64,000 nt of DNA from Mesonia mobilis DSM 19841 (GTDB lineage: Bacteria; Bacteroidota; Bacteroidia; Flavobacteriales; Flavobacteriaceae). Shown here piece after piece: positions 18,702 to 26,979 of the stretch. Numbering within the stretch: the first letter of the stretch is position 1; the number at the start of each line of letters is the position of its first letter. The translations under genes and the position numbers were made by a program. The stretch lies in NCBI RefSeq assembly GCF_000423405.1, contig NZ_AUHX01000001.1:434001-498000 (forward strand), read 5' to 3'. The notes under the pieces are model-generated. The model was not told the origin of the DNA and did no database searches. It saw nothing but the letters and a program-made list of their open reading frames with translations.

Positions 18702-21104
18702 TTAATTTTTACGTTGAAGAAAATCCTGAATAGCTTGTTCCATATTCCCCGATTCTTGGAATAGCTTAAGAATTTGATCGCTTTCTTCCCCATCGGTGAG
18801 GTAAGCCGCGTATACCTCAGGAGGAACCTCTAGACGAAAAATATTGCTCTCCTTCCCTATTTTGATAAACATTTCTGTATATTTTCTATCACCGGTGAGA
18901 CGATTCCGGATGGATCTTAACTGATTCAGATCGTGACTGGAAAGGTTCAGTCTTTTTTGTAGGTCATCGTAACCTTTTTCATTTCTAAGGCTATAAACCA
19001 CTTGAGTATTTTCCAAAATACTAGCCGAAGTAGCGTTTTTAGGTAATTGATTAATCGATTGAAGAATAATACCGATGGCTCCATTTTGTTTTCGAATAGC
19101 TTGGTAGTAAAACTCCACACTCTCCAACACATTTTGAAATTTCAATTGTTTGGCAAACTCATCAAACAAAATGATTCCACGTTCAGAACGATTTCGCCAA
19201 ATCGTGCGTTGAATGGCCGATTTAATTAGCTTTAACATCACCGAGAGGATTTCTTTGTTATCTCTTACCTCGTCTAACTCAAAGATAATCATCTGCTTAT
19301 CCTCAATCCTGTATGTCTGGTCTTCACCAACCTCAAATAGAAAACTATATAGACCATCACCTACATACTCTGATAGAATATGTAAAAAATCATAAATACT
19401 GAAATAACTTTCCCGTATACCAAGCAGTTGATGAAAGTGGTCTTTATGATGATCTACAAAATCATAAAGAGAACTCAGAGAATGTTCTTTTCTGATTTCT
19501 TTATAGTAATACAATAGCACCTTCTTCATGGCTACCTGTTTTGCCTTAGAGACCTTGGCTCCTTCCGCCATCAACTCTAACAGAAAAACACTTAAGTCTT
19601 CCAATCGCTCCGGGGTCAGGTCTTGCTCACTTGAAATATAAAATGGATTAATTCCTAAACTTTCTCCGTGCTGATAGCGTAAAATAATATGCTCGTCAGG
19701 GTATAGTTTTGCAAACTTGGAATAAGACCCCCCCAAATCGATGATCACCAATCGTACCTTGTCTTCGAAATACTGTCGAAGGATGTTATTGGCCAAAAAA
19801 GATTTTCCTTCCCCCGTGGGTGCAAAAATGGCGAAATTTCTTGCCTTAATTCTTTTTTTCTTTTGATCCCATACATCCTTTAAGATGGGTAAGTTATGTT
19901 GACGATCATTAAAAATTACCCCTTGTTGGTCTGATTTATAATTGGTGCTTTGTATCCATAAACAAAGGGCGTGTTTCAAATCACTCACGTATAGATCTTC
20001 ATCGGTAAAATTACTAGAGTAGCAGAAATAGGAATTTAGATAATAATGCTTTCGTGCATCTCCTTTAGGAGCATAAGGAATCATATCCAATTCTTTGAAT
20101 TCACCTTTTATTTGGGAGGAAATAGATTTTAACTGCTCTAATGTTTCACTCCAATAAATGACATTGAGCTGTCCTCGAATAATTCGCGATTGTTCATCTT
20201 TATTGATCCTATCCAGAATATGCTTTATTTTTTCAAGAATCACTTTGTTTTGGGTTCCAAAATTTGCGCTTTTTTGAAGCGCAGTTACTTTTTTCTCCAA
20301 AAGTTTTCTCCATCGATGTTTATCATCAAGAAACAAGACTTGGTTGACCATATGGTTTTCGTGGAGATTAAGTCCTAAACCATCGATAAACCCCTGATGA
20401 AAACTGAAATCGTCCGAAGTAAATTCTTCATTGATTTTACTGGTTTGCAACGTATCACCAAAACATAATTCGCTATTAATAGCCAATACATCAAAATAAT
20501 ACTTCCCGATTTTGATTTCCTTGCTTAACTCGATATCAGTATCTACATGTTCATTAAACCCATTAAAGTAACGCTGAGTTTGCTGATGAAATGATGAAGA
20601 ATGTAATGGTTGTATCTCTATTTTTTTGGAATTTTGAACAAAAGCGATCACATCGTATACGGCGTGCTGAAACGCCTGTGCCCTAGCTTTTATCTTCTTA
20701 TAAAAATCTGTTTTTACAGTTTTAAAAGGATTGATATCCCCACTAGCCTTAGTGGTTTTAGAGGCCGGCAAAATAAAATACAGGTAACTCTGATGTTCTA
20801 GATAGTTTCTCCCTTTAAAATAGTGATAGGTAGACTTTTGTAAAAACGTTTCTCGTTGAAGCTGCTTTCCTTTATAAATTGATTTTCTATAGAGATCCTG
20901 CTTATGCACAATGGTGCCCACCGGTAAGCTTTTGATAGCTTGAAAAAATTGGGCGTGCAGTGCTTCAAAATCCTTTTCTGAAAGCGAATAGATTTCCGGA
21001 AGCTGCAATTCATAACCGATCACCAGATTTCCATTAGCAGCAAAAACTAAATTATCCTGTATATCTAAAATGGGATAATGTGAAGAGAGATTAAATTCAT
21101 TCAT
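18702..21104 (-). CDS. traG: TraG-family conjugation ATPase (VirB4-like)
   Basis: About 800 residues. Walker A is APTGEGKSF near residue 433 and Walker B is RGIILFDEFAKQ, with a later conserved IRKQNGAIGIILQSINQLP segment. VirB4-like ATPases power channel assembly and substrate transfer at the inner membrane. The N-terminal domain starts with NLSSHYPILDIQDNLVFAANGNLVIGYEL. I prefer the ATG at 21104 over an in-frame TTG two codons upstream. The gene overlaps traF by a few bases. Not to be confused with TraG/VirD4 coupling proteins; the coupling protein here is the gene at 55512-56951. Confidence 0.95.
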   Translation of the reverse strand: MNEFNLSSHYPILDIQDNLVFAANGNLVIGYELQLPEIYSLSEKDFEALHAQFFQAIKSLPVGTIVHKQDLYRKSIYKGKQLQRETFLQKSTYHYFKGRNYLEHQSYLYFILPASKTTKASGDINPFKTVKTDFYKKIKARAQAFQHAVYDVIAFVQNSKKIEIQPLHSSSFHQQTQRYFNGFNEHVDTDIELSKEIKIGKYYFDVLAINSELCFGDTLQTSKINEEFTSDDFSFHQGFIDGLGLNLHENHMVNQVLFLDDKHRWRKLLEKKVTALQKSANFGTQNKVILEKIKHILDRINKDEQSRIIRGQLNVIYWSETLEQLKSISSQIKGEFKELDMIPYAPKGDARKHYYLNSYFCYSSNFTDEDLYVSDLKHALCLWIQSTNYKSDQQGVIFNDRQHNLPILKDVWDQKKKRIKARNFAIFAPTGEGKSFLANNILRQYFEDKVRLVIIDLGGSYSKFAKLYPDEHIILRYQHGESLGINPFYISSEQDLTPERLEDLSVFLLELMAEGAKVSKAKQVAMKKVLLYYYKEIRKEHSLSSLYDFVDHHKDHFHQLLGIRESYFSIYDFLHILSEYVGDGLYSFLFEVGEDQTYRIEDKQMIIFELDEVRDNKEILSVMLKLIKSAIQRTIWRNRSERGIILFDEFAKQLKFQNVLESVEFYYQAIRKQNGAIGIILQSINQLPKNATSASILENTQVVYSLRNEKGYDDLQKRLNLSSHDLNQLRSIRNRLTGDRKYTEMFIKIGKESNIFRLEVPPEVYAAYLTDGEESDQILKLFQESGNMEQAIQDFLQRKN

Positions 21105-21375
21105 AGTCAAGAGTTGATTGGCGTTTATTACTAATTCGTTTAGGAAAAGATTTTTTTAAAAATCCTAAATGGGGTTGTTTTGAAAACCTGTTAAGCCCTA
21201 TAAAAAGAAGGCAGTTCCAGGCAATTGCGGTTAGAATGGTTAACATTCCAAAAGAGAAAATAATTACCATCAAAGAGCCGATCACCGATAACATCTGCAG
21301 CGCAAAGAGGTTTAAGGGCAAACCGAAGATGACCGCTTTTTTTCGAATATCCCGATAGGGTTTAAATTGTTTCAT
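21097..21375 (-). CDS. traF: Conjugative transposon protein TraF (DUF4133)
   Basis: This 92-residue membrane protein starts MKQFKPYRDIRKKAVIFGL and has two hydrophobic segments (about 18-35 and 40-60). It corresponds to the VirB3-like DUF4133 protein that always sits between traE and traG. It begins at the base where traE ends. The C-terminus is basic (FPKRISNKRQ). Confidence 0.88.
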   Translation of the reverse strand: MKQFKPYRDIRKKAVIFGLPLNLFALQMLSVIGSLMVIIFSFGMLTILTAIAWNCLLFIGLNRFSKQPHLGFLKKSFPKRISNKRQSTLDYE

Positions 21376-21662
21376 TAGACCACTATTCCTATCAGGTACG
21401 TAAAAATCCCAACTACCGCTCCCGCAATAAGAACAAAGATGAGTACCCGGGTGATCCCCTTTTTAAGATCTGCATTTTCTCCAAAAAAGTGACCGGCGTT
21501 AAACAGGAAACCTACTAAAAAAATGACTCCAAGGATAATGGGAAAGATCGCTCGAATAGTATCTGAAATATCATTCACGGAATTTTCAATTCCTCCGATT
21601 TGTGCCCAGGCCGATCCTGTGAAAAAGAGTAATAAAAGTGAAACATAAATAGCTTTTTTCAT
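21375..21662 (-). CDS. traE: Conjugative transposon protein TraE (DUF4134, pilin-like)
   Basis: The 95-residue product has a signal peptide (MKKAIYVSLLLLFFTGSAWA) followed by two membrane helices, the layout of VirB2-like pilin subunits. The mature part contains GGIENSVNDISDTIRAIFPIILGV. It is the first gene of the tra operon, so the operon promoter should lie in 21663-21911. I see no further gene in that gap. Confidence 0.88.
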   Translation of the reverse strand: MKKAIYVSLLLLFFTGSAWAQIGGIENSVNDISDTIRAIFPIILGVIFLVGFLFNAGHFFGENADLKKGITRVLIFVLIAGAVVGIFTYLIGIVV

Positions 21663-21911
21663 ATCAAATAAGATTTTTGTGATACTTGAAATTGATAAAG
21701 TAAAGCTATGATATTCAGCTCTTTATTATGCTAAACGTCAGGAATCTGTGAATAACATTCTATTTGCTATTCATTGTTGTAATATGGTTCTAAATCATCT
21801 TAAAATAAATGATCGTTTTGAAAATTGCTGTTGATAACCGAAAAAGTGATAAGGATAATCATCTCTAAAAACGTCAATTTTCTATCCAAAAGTCTTGGAG
21901 GCTCTTCATAT

Positions 21912-22580
21912 TTACGTTCTTTTATCTTTTGCATCCTTGCTAAAGGCAATCAAATTAAAAAGCTCCCGCATCCTACTTCGAACGCGATTCCCATAGCGCT
22001 CTTCCAGTTCCTCTGCATTAAGATTAGTAGTCACGTGAGTTTTTAGCTTTCTGTGGGTATTTAAATAAAGTTCATGTCTTGAAAGCAGGATTTCTCCCAT
22101 CACATTACAATCCTTTCCGTAGAATCTACCGTAAGGCTCAATACCCAGGTCATCAAAACAGAAAAAATTGGAATTGCCGTAATCTTCAATGGCCTTATAA
22201 CCAAGATGGTTAAAACTAAACACCACATTTCTACTAGGAATCATCTCATAAGGACGTTGCTGTGGAACCAGAAATTTTAAAAGCTTCATTAAACTTGTTT
22301 TTCCACAACCCACGGGTCCGGATAATAAAATCCCTTTATGGACATCTATTTCGAATTTTTCACAATTTTCCTTATCCCTAATGAGGTATGAACAAAGCTT
22401 GTAGATAATCTCTCGATCCTCTCGGTATAATTTAAATTTTTCCCCGAAAAGCAATTTACCTTTAGCCTCCAGGTAGACTTGCATTTTTTTAAAATCATAA
22501 CGAATTTCTTTTCCGTAGATTTTTCCTATTTCATAAGCAACTCCACCTTCCTGAATGATATGTGGTGATTTAAAATTCAT
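21912..22580 (-). CDS. DnaC/IstB-like AAA+ ATPase of the element
   Basis: The 222-residue protein has Walker A GPVGCGKTS and Walker B FFCFDDLG, then VTTNLNAEELEERYGNRVRSRMRELFN, the sensor and arginine-finger region of DnaC-type ATPases. Such proteins load helicase or assist element replication. It overlaps the next upstream gene by 4 bases (ATGA). A decayed second copy of this gene lies at 61144-61590, on the plus strand. Confidence 0.85.
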   Translation of the reverse strand: MNFKSPHIIQEGGVAYEIGKIYGKEIRYDFKKMQVYLEAKGKLLFGEKFKLYREDREIIYKLCSYLIRDKENCEKFEIDVHKGILLSGPVGCGKTSLMKLLKFLVPQQRPYEMIPSRNVVFSFNHLGYKAIEDYGNSNFFCFDDLGIEPYGRFYGKDCNVMGEILLSRHELYLNTHRKLKTHVTTNLNAEELEERYGNRVRSRMRELFNLIAFSKDAKDKRT

Positions 22581-23122
22581 AAGGGTTCATCATAATTTTT
22601 ATCATCACTAGTTCTAAGGTTGTCCTGATTCGGGACATCTAGGTTAAGTTTTTCAGTGTTTTCATTTTCCGAAAAATTTAAATTTTCAAAAATTTCTGTT
22701 TTTTTATTGTTTTTAATGTTTTCTATAGTTTGTATATGTTTTATTATAGATACCAATGCTTGTTCACTACTTGTCCTATTTTTAGTATGGTTGAGGTCTA
22801 ATACTTGTTCACTACTTGTCCCAAAATTGAACATCTTAATTTTGCTACCCTTCCAAGGATTATGGGAAGGCATATAAACCAAATAGCTCCAATGGCTCAA
22901 TTCTCTGATGCATCGATGGTAAGTGGATTTAGAACCAATTTTAGCCAGGTTCATCACTTCCTGGCGATTAATAAAAAATTCACTGCTATAGTAGTTGACA
23001 TTCCAAAATTGAAAAAGGGCAAGATACAGACTGATGTGCGAAGGATTTAGTCGATTATCTCGAGAAAAAAGCGCAAATACGCGATTGAGATGTTTGATGT
23101 AATTTACTGCTTCCAAAATCAA
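22577..23122 (-). CDS. Helix-turn-helix replication or regulatory protein of the element
   Basis: The 181-residue product resembles the winged-helix proteins that sit between the excisionase-like gene and the DnaC-like gene in Bacteroidota ICEs. The N-terminal half (FSRDNRLNPSHISLYLALFQFWN ... NRQEVMNLAKIGSKSTYHRCIRELSHW) is a DnaD/RepA-type winged helix. The C-terminal half is asparagine- and glutamate-rich and poorly conserved. The start is TTG at 23122, overlapping the stop of the upstream gene (TTGA), which suggests translational coupling. Role in replication is inferred from context. Confidence 0.7.
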   Translation of the reverse strand: MILEAVNYIKHLNRVFALFSRDNRLNPSHISLYLALFQFWNVNYYSSEFFINRQEVMNLAKIGSKSTYHRCIRELSHWSYLVYMPSHNPWKGSKIKMFNFGTSSEQVLDLNHTKNRTSSEQALVSIIKHIQTIENIKNNKKTEIFENLNFSENENTEKLNLDVPNQDNLRTSDDKNYDEPL

Positions 23123-23397
23123 AAGGTATGATGTATTCTATTTTTCTCTAAAACAGCATTGATTTCTTCCTCATCATAATAGAGAACACCTCCAATTTTA
23201 GTATAAGGTAGCGTGCCGTTAATTCGTAAATTCTGAAGGGTGCCGGGGGAAATTCCTAAAAGTTCACGAACTTCTTTTGACCGTAACCATTTCTTCGAAG
23301 TAGTTGAGTATTGTTTTAATAGTAATTCTTGGATCTCCTCAAGAAGTTCAAGTTTAAATTCTCGAAGATCATCGGTGGTAATGATAGTTGCTGACAT
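23119..23397 (-). CDS. Excisionase-like helix-turn-helix protein
   Basis: This 92-residue protein contains a MerR/HTH_17-type motif: WLRSKEVRELLGISPGTLQNLRINGTLPYTKIGGVLYYDEEEINAVL. Known relatives bind DNA near attachment sites and promote excision (Xis, RdfM-like) or act as regulators. It heads a three-gene operon with the winged-helix and DnaC-like genes. Confidence 0.85.
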   Translation of the reverse strand: MSATIITTDDLREFKLELLEEIQELLLKQYSTTSKKWLRSKEVRELLGISPGTLQNLRINGTLPYTKIGGVLYYDEEEINAVLEKNRIHHTF

Positions 23398-23612
23398 AAT
23401 ATTTGTTTTTAAATTAAAAAAGCGAGTACCCTCCTACTATCACCTATTCAGGTACTCACTTAAATTTGGCTGATGAATTTGCTCTATTCATAGAACGGTT
23501 CCATCAACCGTTGATTTGACTTTCATTACAAATTTTGAATCTTTTTACGGGTTCTTATCCCAAGATGAATCGCAGTTACGACAAACTTTAACATCCTCTC
23601 TAAATAGATACA

Positions 23613-23644
23613 AAAAAGCCCAAATACGATGATTTAGGCTTTAA
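23613..23644 (-). terminator. Terminator downstream of rteC
   Basis: On the minus strand the stem AAAGCC.AAAT/ATTT.GGCTTT is followed by a T-run (23612-23617 on the plus strand is A-rich). It lies about 60 bases past the rteC stop. The rest of 23398-23701 shows no gene. Confidence 0.65.
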
Positions 23645-23701
23645 TTTTAATCCTCTAGGGATTTTTCTATCAAAAAATTTAAGAAGTAGCTCGAATCGTA
23701 A

Positions 23702-24553
23702 CTACGTTTTTTCGAAGCCTTCTTCTTTATCCATTTTATGTTGAAGATGAATAATCAATTCATCAAGAAATTTAGTTCTACTTCCCCTCCTTTCCTTTAT
23801 CTCTGAATAGGTTTTATAAATTTGATCAAGTTTGATATTGAAAAAATCTTCAAAGCTGGAAGTAATCATTTTCAAATCAGCTGCTCCGTGATTCACACAT
23901 TGATCGGAATAGAGCGCATAAATGAGTTCAATCAGTGCTGTCTTGGAAGCTGTCCATACTAAAACTTGATGCTTTTTCTGTTCATATTTCTTGGTTTGCC
24001 CCGGCTTTAGTTCTTCTAAAGATTCCCTTAAGTAATGTATGAATTGATACATGGCTTTTACTTTTGCCCAAAGCATATCGTGGGAGGTTGAAAACTCCGG
24101 AAACTGATAGTAATCGGTAAGTGGGCTAACCGGAAATTTTGAGCGATGGGTACGTGAAAAAAACTGATGGTCTAGGTAACTATAATCCATTTCCATATAG
24201 TAAACGAAATCGGAATTACGATAAAAGAATTTATTGATTTTTTTAAGTTCTTTTTCCAAAAAATTAATTTTATACTGCCTTCCCGCTTTAGGTTTCTGTA
24301 ATTCGCAGGTACGCATTTCCGTAAAAAGAATCAATTGACTCATAGGAATGGATTTTAAATGCTTGAAGAAGTGGATCTCACCGGGAATGGTTTCAAAATC
24401 AAATTCTTCTACTAAACTTTTAAGTTTGGCTAGCGTTTTATTACATAAACTAATCCCTGAAACCATATATTTAATAGGTTCCAATTTTTTTTGCTGAAGT
24501 CCTTGAAGTTTGTATTCAAACTCTTTTATAACTTTTTCATAATCTTTCATCAT
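23702..24553 (-). CDS. rteC: RteC-domain regulator
   Basis: The 283-residue protein matches RteC: LQKPKAGRQYKINFLEKELKKINKFFYRNSDFVYYM, YLDHQFFSRTHR, and the C-terminal winged-helix-like part VWTASKTALIELIYALYSDQCVNHGAADLKMI. In CTnDOT, RteC activates the excision operon. Here it lies upstream of the Xis-like operon on the same strand, which fits such a role. RteA and RteB are not seen. The start has two consecutive ATG codons. Confidence 0.88.
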   Translation of the reverse strand: MMKDYEKVIKEFEYKLQGLQQKKLEPIKYMVSGISLCNKTLAKLKSLVEEFDFETIPGEIHFFKHLKSIPMSQLILFTEMRTCELQKPKAGRQYKINFLEKELKKINKFFYRNSDFVYYMEMDYSYLDHQFFSRTHRSKFPVSPLTDYYQFPEFSTSHDMLWAKVKAMYQFIHYLRESLEELKPGQTKKYEQKKHQVLVWTASKTALIELIYALYSDQCVNHGAADLKMITSSFEDFFNIKLDQIYKTYSEIKERRGSRTKFLDELIIHLQHKMDKEEGFEKT

Positions 24554-24739
24554 CTCATAACTATTAGGTAGAAAATGAAAGCTACAGAATTATATTTCAA
24601 AGCTTTACCTCTAATTCTCTCAAAACATAAATGAATCCGTTATATACCTTTATTAATCCCTTAAAGACCTTTTTTATCGATAAAATGTATATTTATTCGT
24701 TAAAATGTAATTTTAAGTAACTTCTAATAGGTAATATTT

Positions 24740-25114
24740 ATGAATTCCTGGGAGAGTGAATATGTGAAATTTGATATTAAGGATGGTATTATTTACTGTA
24801 AATATAAAGCATTCCAGACTTTTAACCTTAAAATCGCTCAGCAAGTAGTTGAGGATCGTTTATATTTTCAAGGAGAAAGAGTTTTACCTGCCTTTTGTGA
24901 TATACGCAAAATGGTATTTCCTGACGAACAGGCAAGACACTACTTAGCTATTCATGGCTCCTTGGGATTAAAGGCGGTCGCTTATTTCATTTCTAAAGAT
25001 AGCGAAAGAAGTCTTATTCAATTTTTCATTAAAGTCAATAAACCACTTATTCCTACAAAAGTTTTTTCAGAGCAGGATGAAGCCTTAGATTTTTTAAAAC
25101 TTTATAAACGATGA
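24740..25114 (+). CDS. STAS/SpoIIAA-like small protein upstream of AraC regulator
   Basis: This 124-residue protein has alternating strands and helices (YVKFDIKDGIIYCKYKAF, ERVLPAFCDIRKMVFPDEQARHYLA, LGLKAVAYFISKDSERSLIQFF) like STAS-type proteins found beside regulators in Bacteroidota. No catalytic motif is seen. Its stop overlaps the start of the AraC gene by 4 bases (ATGA), so the pair is translationally coupled and likely works as one regulatory unit. The family call is by appearance and is uncertain. Confidence 0.65.
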   Translation: MNSWESEYVKFDIKDGIIYCKYKAFQTFNLKIAQQVVEDRLYFQGERVLPAFCDIRKMVFPDEQARHYLAIHGSLGLKAVAYFISKDSERSLIQFFIKVNKPLIPTKVFSEQDEALDFLKLYKR

Positions 25115-26022
25115 GTAAGATCAAAAAAAAGAACCTAGAGAAATTATATGAGGCTATTATGCAGCTTGCCCAAGGAAATTTTGCCTATAGAATAAATGAA
25201 TCAGATCTTCAGGAAGATGGTTCAGATTTAGCGATGATGCTGAATATGCTAGGCGAAGAATTAAGTAATTTTTTTATCAGTTCGAACTCGTTTGGTGAGA
25301 AAAATATGACTGACCCCTATACCTTCGTACTTGATAATCAATTGAATATTAAAGCTATTAATTGTCGATTCTCTCATTTATTTAATAGTCATAATGAGAT
25401 CCTTAACAAGGAAATATCGCAATTTTTAACCAAAAGCTCTGCATTAGAACTTCAGCATTTGGTGAATTCTAATTTTCACACGGGACAGACTTTTACTCCG
25501 GTTAAAATTATCTTGACTTTTATGACTAAACACAATGAGGAATTGAAAGTTTGGGGATATTGTCATTTGATTGTCAATCAACGCGAACGATTCTATTTTT
25601 TTAGACTATTACCCTTAAAATTTATAAAAGTTTCTCAAATTGAACCTGATAATTCTGAAGCGGAAGATAAAAAATTGAAAAAGAAACAGGTACAAAATGA
25701 TATTCTCAAAATTAGAGAGGTACATCAGTATATATTAGATAATCTGCATCAGAGCTTGCCGCCATTGCAAATCATTGCTCGAAGTGCCAATCTAAACGAA
25801 TATAAACTAAAGAAAGGATTCAAAACCATTTATGGAATTACTGTATTTAAATTTCATTTAGAAAAGCGTCTTGAAATGTCTAAAACATTAATTGAAAGTA
25901 CCCAACTTCCCTTAAAATCAATATCCTTTCAATTTGGTTTTAAAGACTACTCCCATTTTTTAAAAGCATTCAAAAAGAAATATGGAAAATCCCCTAAAAA
26001 ATTCAGAAATGGTAATAATTAA
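25111..26022 (+). CDS. AraC-family transcription regulator with N-terminal PAS-like domain
   Basis: The 303-residue protein ends in a two-helix-turn-helix AraC domain (about 205-300: LPPLQIIARSANLNEYKLKKGFKTIYGITVFKF, then LKSISFQFGFKDYSHFLKAFKKKYGKSPKKFR). The N-terminal half has a PAS-like fold (DPYTFVLDNQLNIKAINCRFSHLF). It is followed by MauE/DoxX-like and DUF6520-like genes and probably controls them or the divergent SusC operon. No receiver domain is present. Confidence 0.88.
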   Translation: MSKIKKKNLEKLYEAIMQLAQGNFAYRINESDLQEDGSDLAMMLNMLGEELSNFFISSNSFGEKNMTDPYTFVLDNQLNIKAINCRFSHLFNSHNEILNKEISQFLTKSSALELQHLVNSNFHTGQTFTPVKIILTFMTKHNEELKVWGYCHLIVNQRERFYFFRLLPLKFIKVSQIEPDNSEAEDKKLKKKQVQNDILKIREVHQYILDNLHQSLPPLQIIARSANLNEYKLKKGFKTIYGITVFKFHLEKRLEMSKTLIESTQLPLKSISFQFGFKDYSHFLKAFKKKYGKSPKKFRNGNN

Positions 26023-26130
26023 ATTTAGTGTGTTTTAGGGTTAAACAATAATAAATCCTTTATAGACAGTTTTTTATCCCTTAAGAACATTTTCGCTTCC
26101 TTAACTTTAACCTCATTAAAAGAAAAGGTT

Positions 26131-26553
26131 ATGGAAACCAAAAAGTACATCTTAAAAATTTCTACACTTATAGTAGGAATATTATTTCTCTATACCGGTT
26201 TAAAAAAATTATGGGAAGGGGATCTTTTCTACCATACCTTACTGAATTCAACCAATATCGAAAACCAGCTTATTATTGAAGGATTAAGTTTGGGGATTCC
26301 TCTCGTGGAAATAACCACCTCTTTTACTTTTTTGTTTTATCCTAAGAAAAATATTGGTCTGTATATCTCTTTGATAGTATTGATAGTCTATAGCGGATAT
26401 TTGATCAACCTCTTATTCTTTCAAGAAGAAATCCCCTGTACCTGTAGGACTGTTCTACCGCTACTGGGTTGGTATGGTCACTTATACTTTACACTAAGCT
26501 TATTTGTATTTCTAATAGGTTTATTACAGTTACGAGGTTTAAAAATAAAATAG
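26131..26553 (+). CDS. MauE/DoxX-like membrane protein
   Basis: This 140-residue protein has four membrane helices (about 7-24, 47-67, 75-95, 112-133). The cysteine pair in EEIPCTCRTVLPLLGW is typical of MauE-type redox membrane proteins. MauE relatives support disulfide formation or reduction of periplasmic partners. Here the partner may be the small cysteine-containing protein encoded next. It is separated from the AraC gene by 108 bases with no gene. Confidence 0.8.
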   Translation: METKKYILKISTLIVGILFLYTGLKKLWEGDLFYHTLLNSTNIENQLIIEGLSLGIPLVEITTSFTFLFYPKKNIGLYISLIVLIVYSGYLINLLFFQEEIPCTCRTVLPLLGWYGHLYFTLSLFVFLIGLLQLRGLKIK

Positions 26554-26558
26554 TATTA

Positions 26559-26585
26559 CCTGTTTTGTTGCGCAACAAAACCAGG
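26559..26585 (+). promoter_or_regulatory. Intercistronic hairpin between the MauE-like and DUF6520-like genes
   Basis: CCTG-TTTTGTT pairs with AACAAAA-C-CAGG around a GCGC loop (one bulged C). No T-run follows; a purine-rich AGGAGG follows directly at 26583. It may stabilise or process the downstream mRNA so that the small secreted protein is made in excess. Confidence 0.5.
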
Positions 26586-26644
26586 AGGAAGCTGAACACC
26601 TGTATAAAATAGTAGGCATATTATTCATTTAAAAATTCAATATT

Positions 26645-26914
26645 ATGAAAAGTAAATTTTTAATTCCGTTGTTAGCGGTAATCTTTACAACCGCGATGTC
26701 CTTTACTACAGCTAGAACTGTAGTAAATCCGGATTTTGATTTTATCTCTACCGATGCCGGAGTAGTTCGTATTTCTGAAATGCAATGCGGAGCAGGAACA
26801 TTAAATTGTAGAGTTCAATTAGAGCCTAATGGAACAGAATATCAAGTTTTTGATGATGAAGACTTAACTGTTGCCAAAAATACGAATAACCCTAATCCTA
26901 TTGAGTTATTCTAA
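26645..26914 (+). CDS. Small secreted DUF6520-like protein
   Basis: The 89-residue product has a clear signal peptide (MKSKFLIPLLAVIFTTAMSFTTARTV) and a mature part of about 60 residues with two cysteines (QCGAGTLNC). The layout and N-terminus match the DUF6520 family of tiny exported Bacteroidota proteins, whose role is unknown. It sits between a redox-type membrane protein and a terminator and faces the SusC-SusD-peptidase operon. A secreted peptide, signal or substrate are all possible. Confidence 0.7.
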   Translation: MKSKFLIPLLAVIFTTAMSFTTARTVVNPDFDFISTDAGVVRISEMQCGAGTLNCRVQLEPNGTEYQVFDDEDLTVAKNTNNPNPIELF

Positions 26915-26935
26915 TTATTCCATAATCTAAAAAGG

Positions 26936-26964
26936 AGCACTGGAGAAAATCTCCAGTGCTTTTA
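26936..26964 (+). terminator. Terminator between the DUF6520-like and M16 genes
   Basis: An 11-bp perfect stem (AGCACTGGAGA/TCTCCAGTGCT) with an AAA loop is followed by TTTTATTA. It ends the plus-strand unit and lies just before the convergent M16 gene end at 26980. Confidence 0.9.
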
Positions 26965-26979
26965 TTATTTACTATAGTT

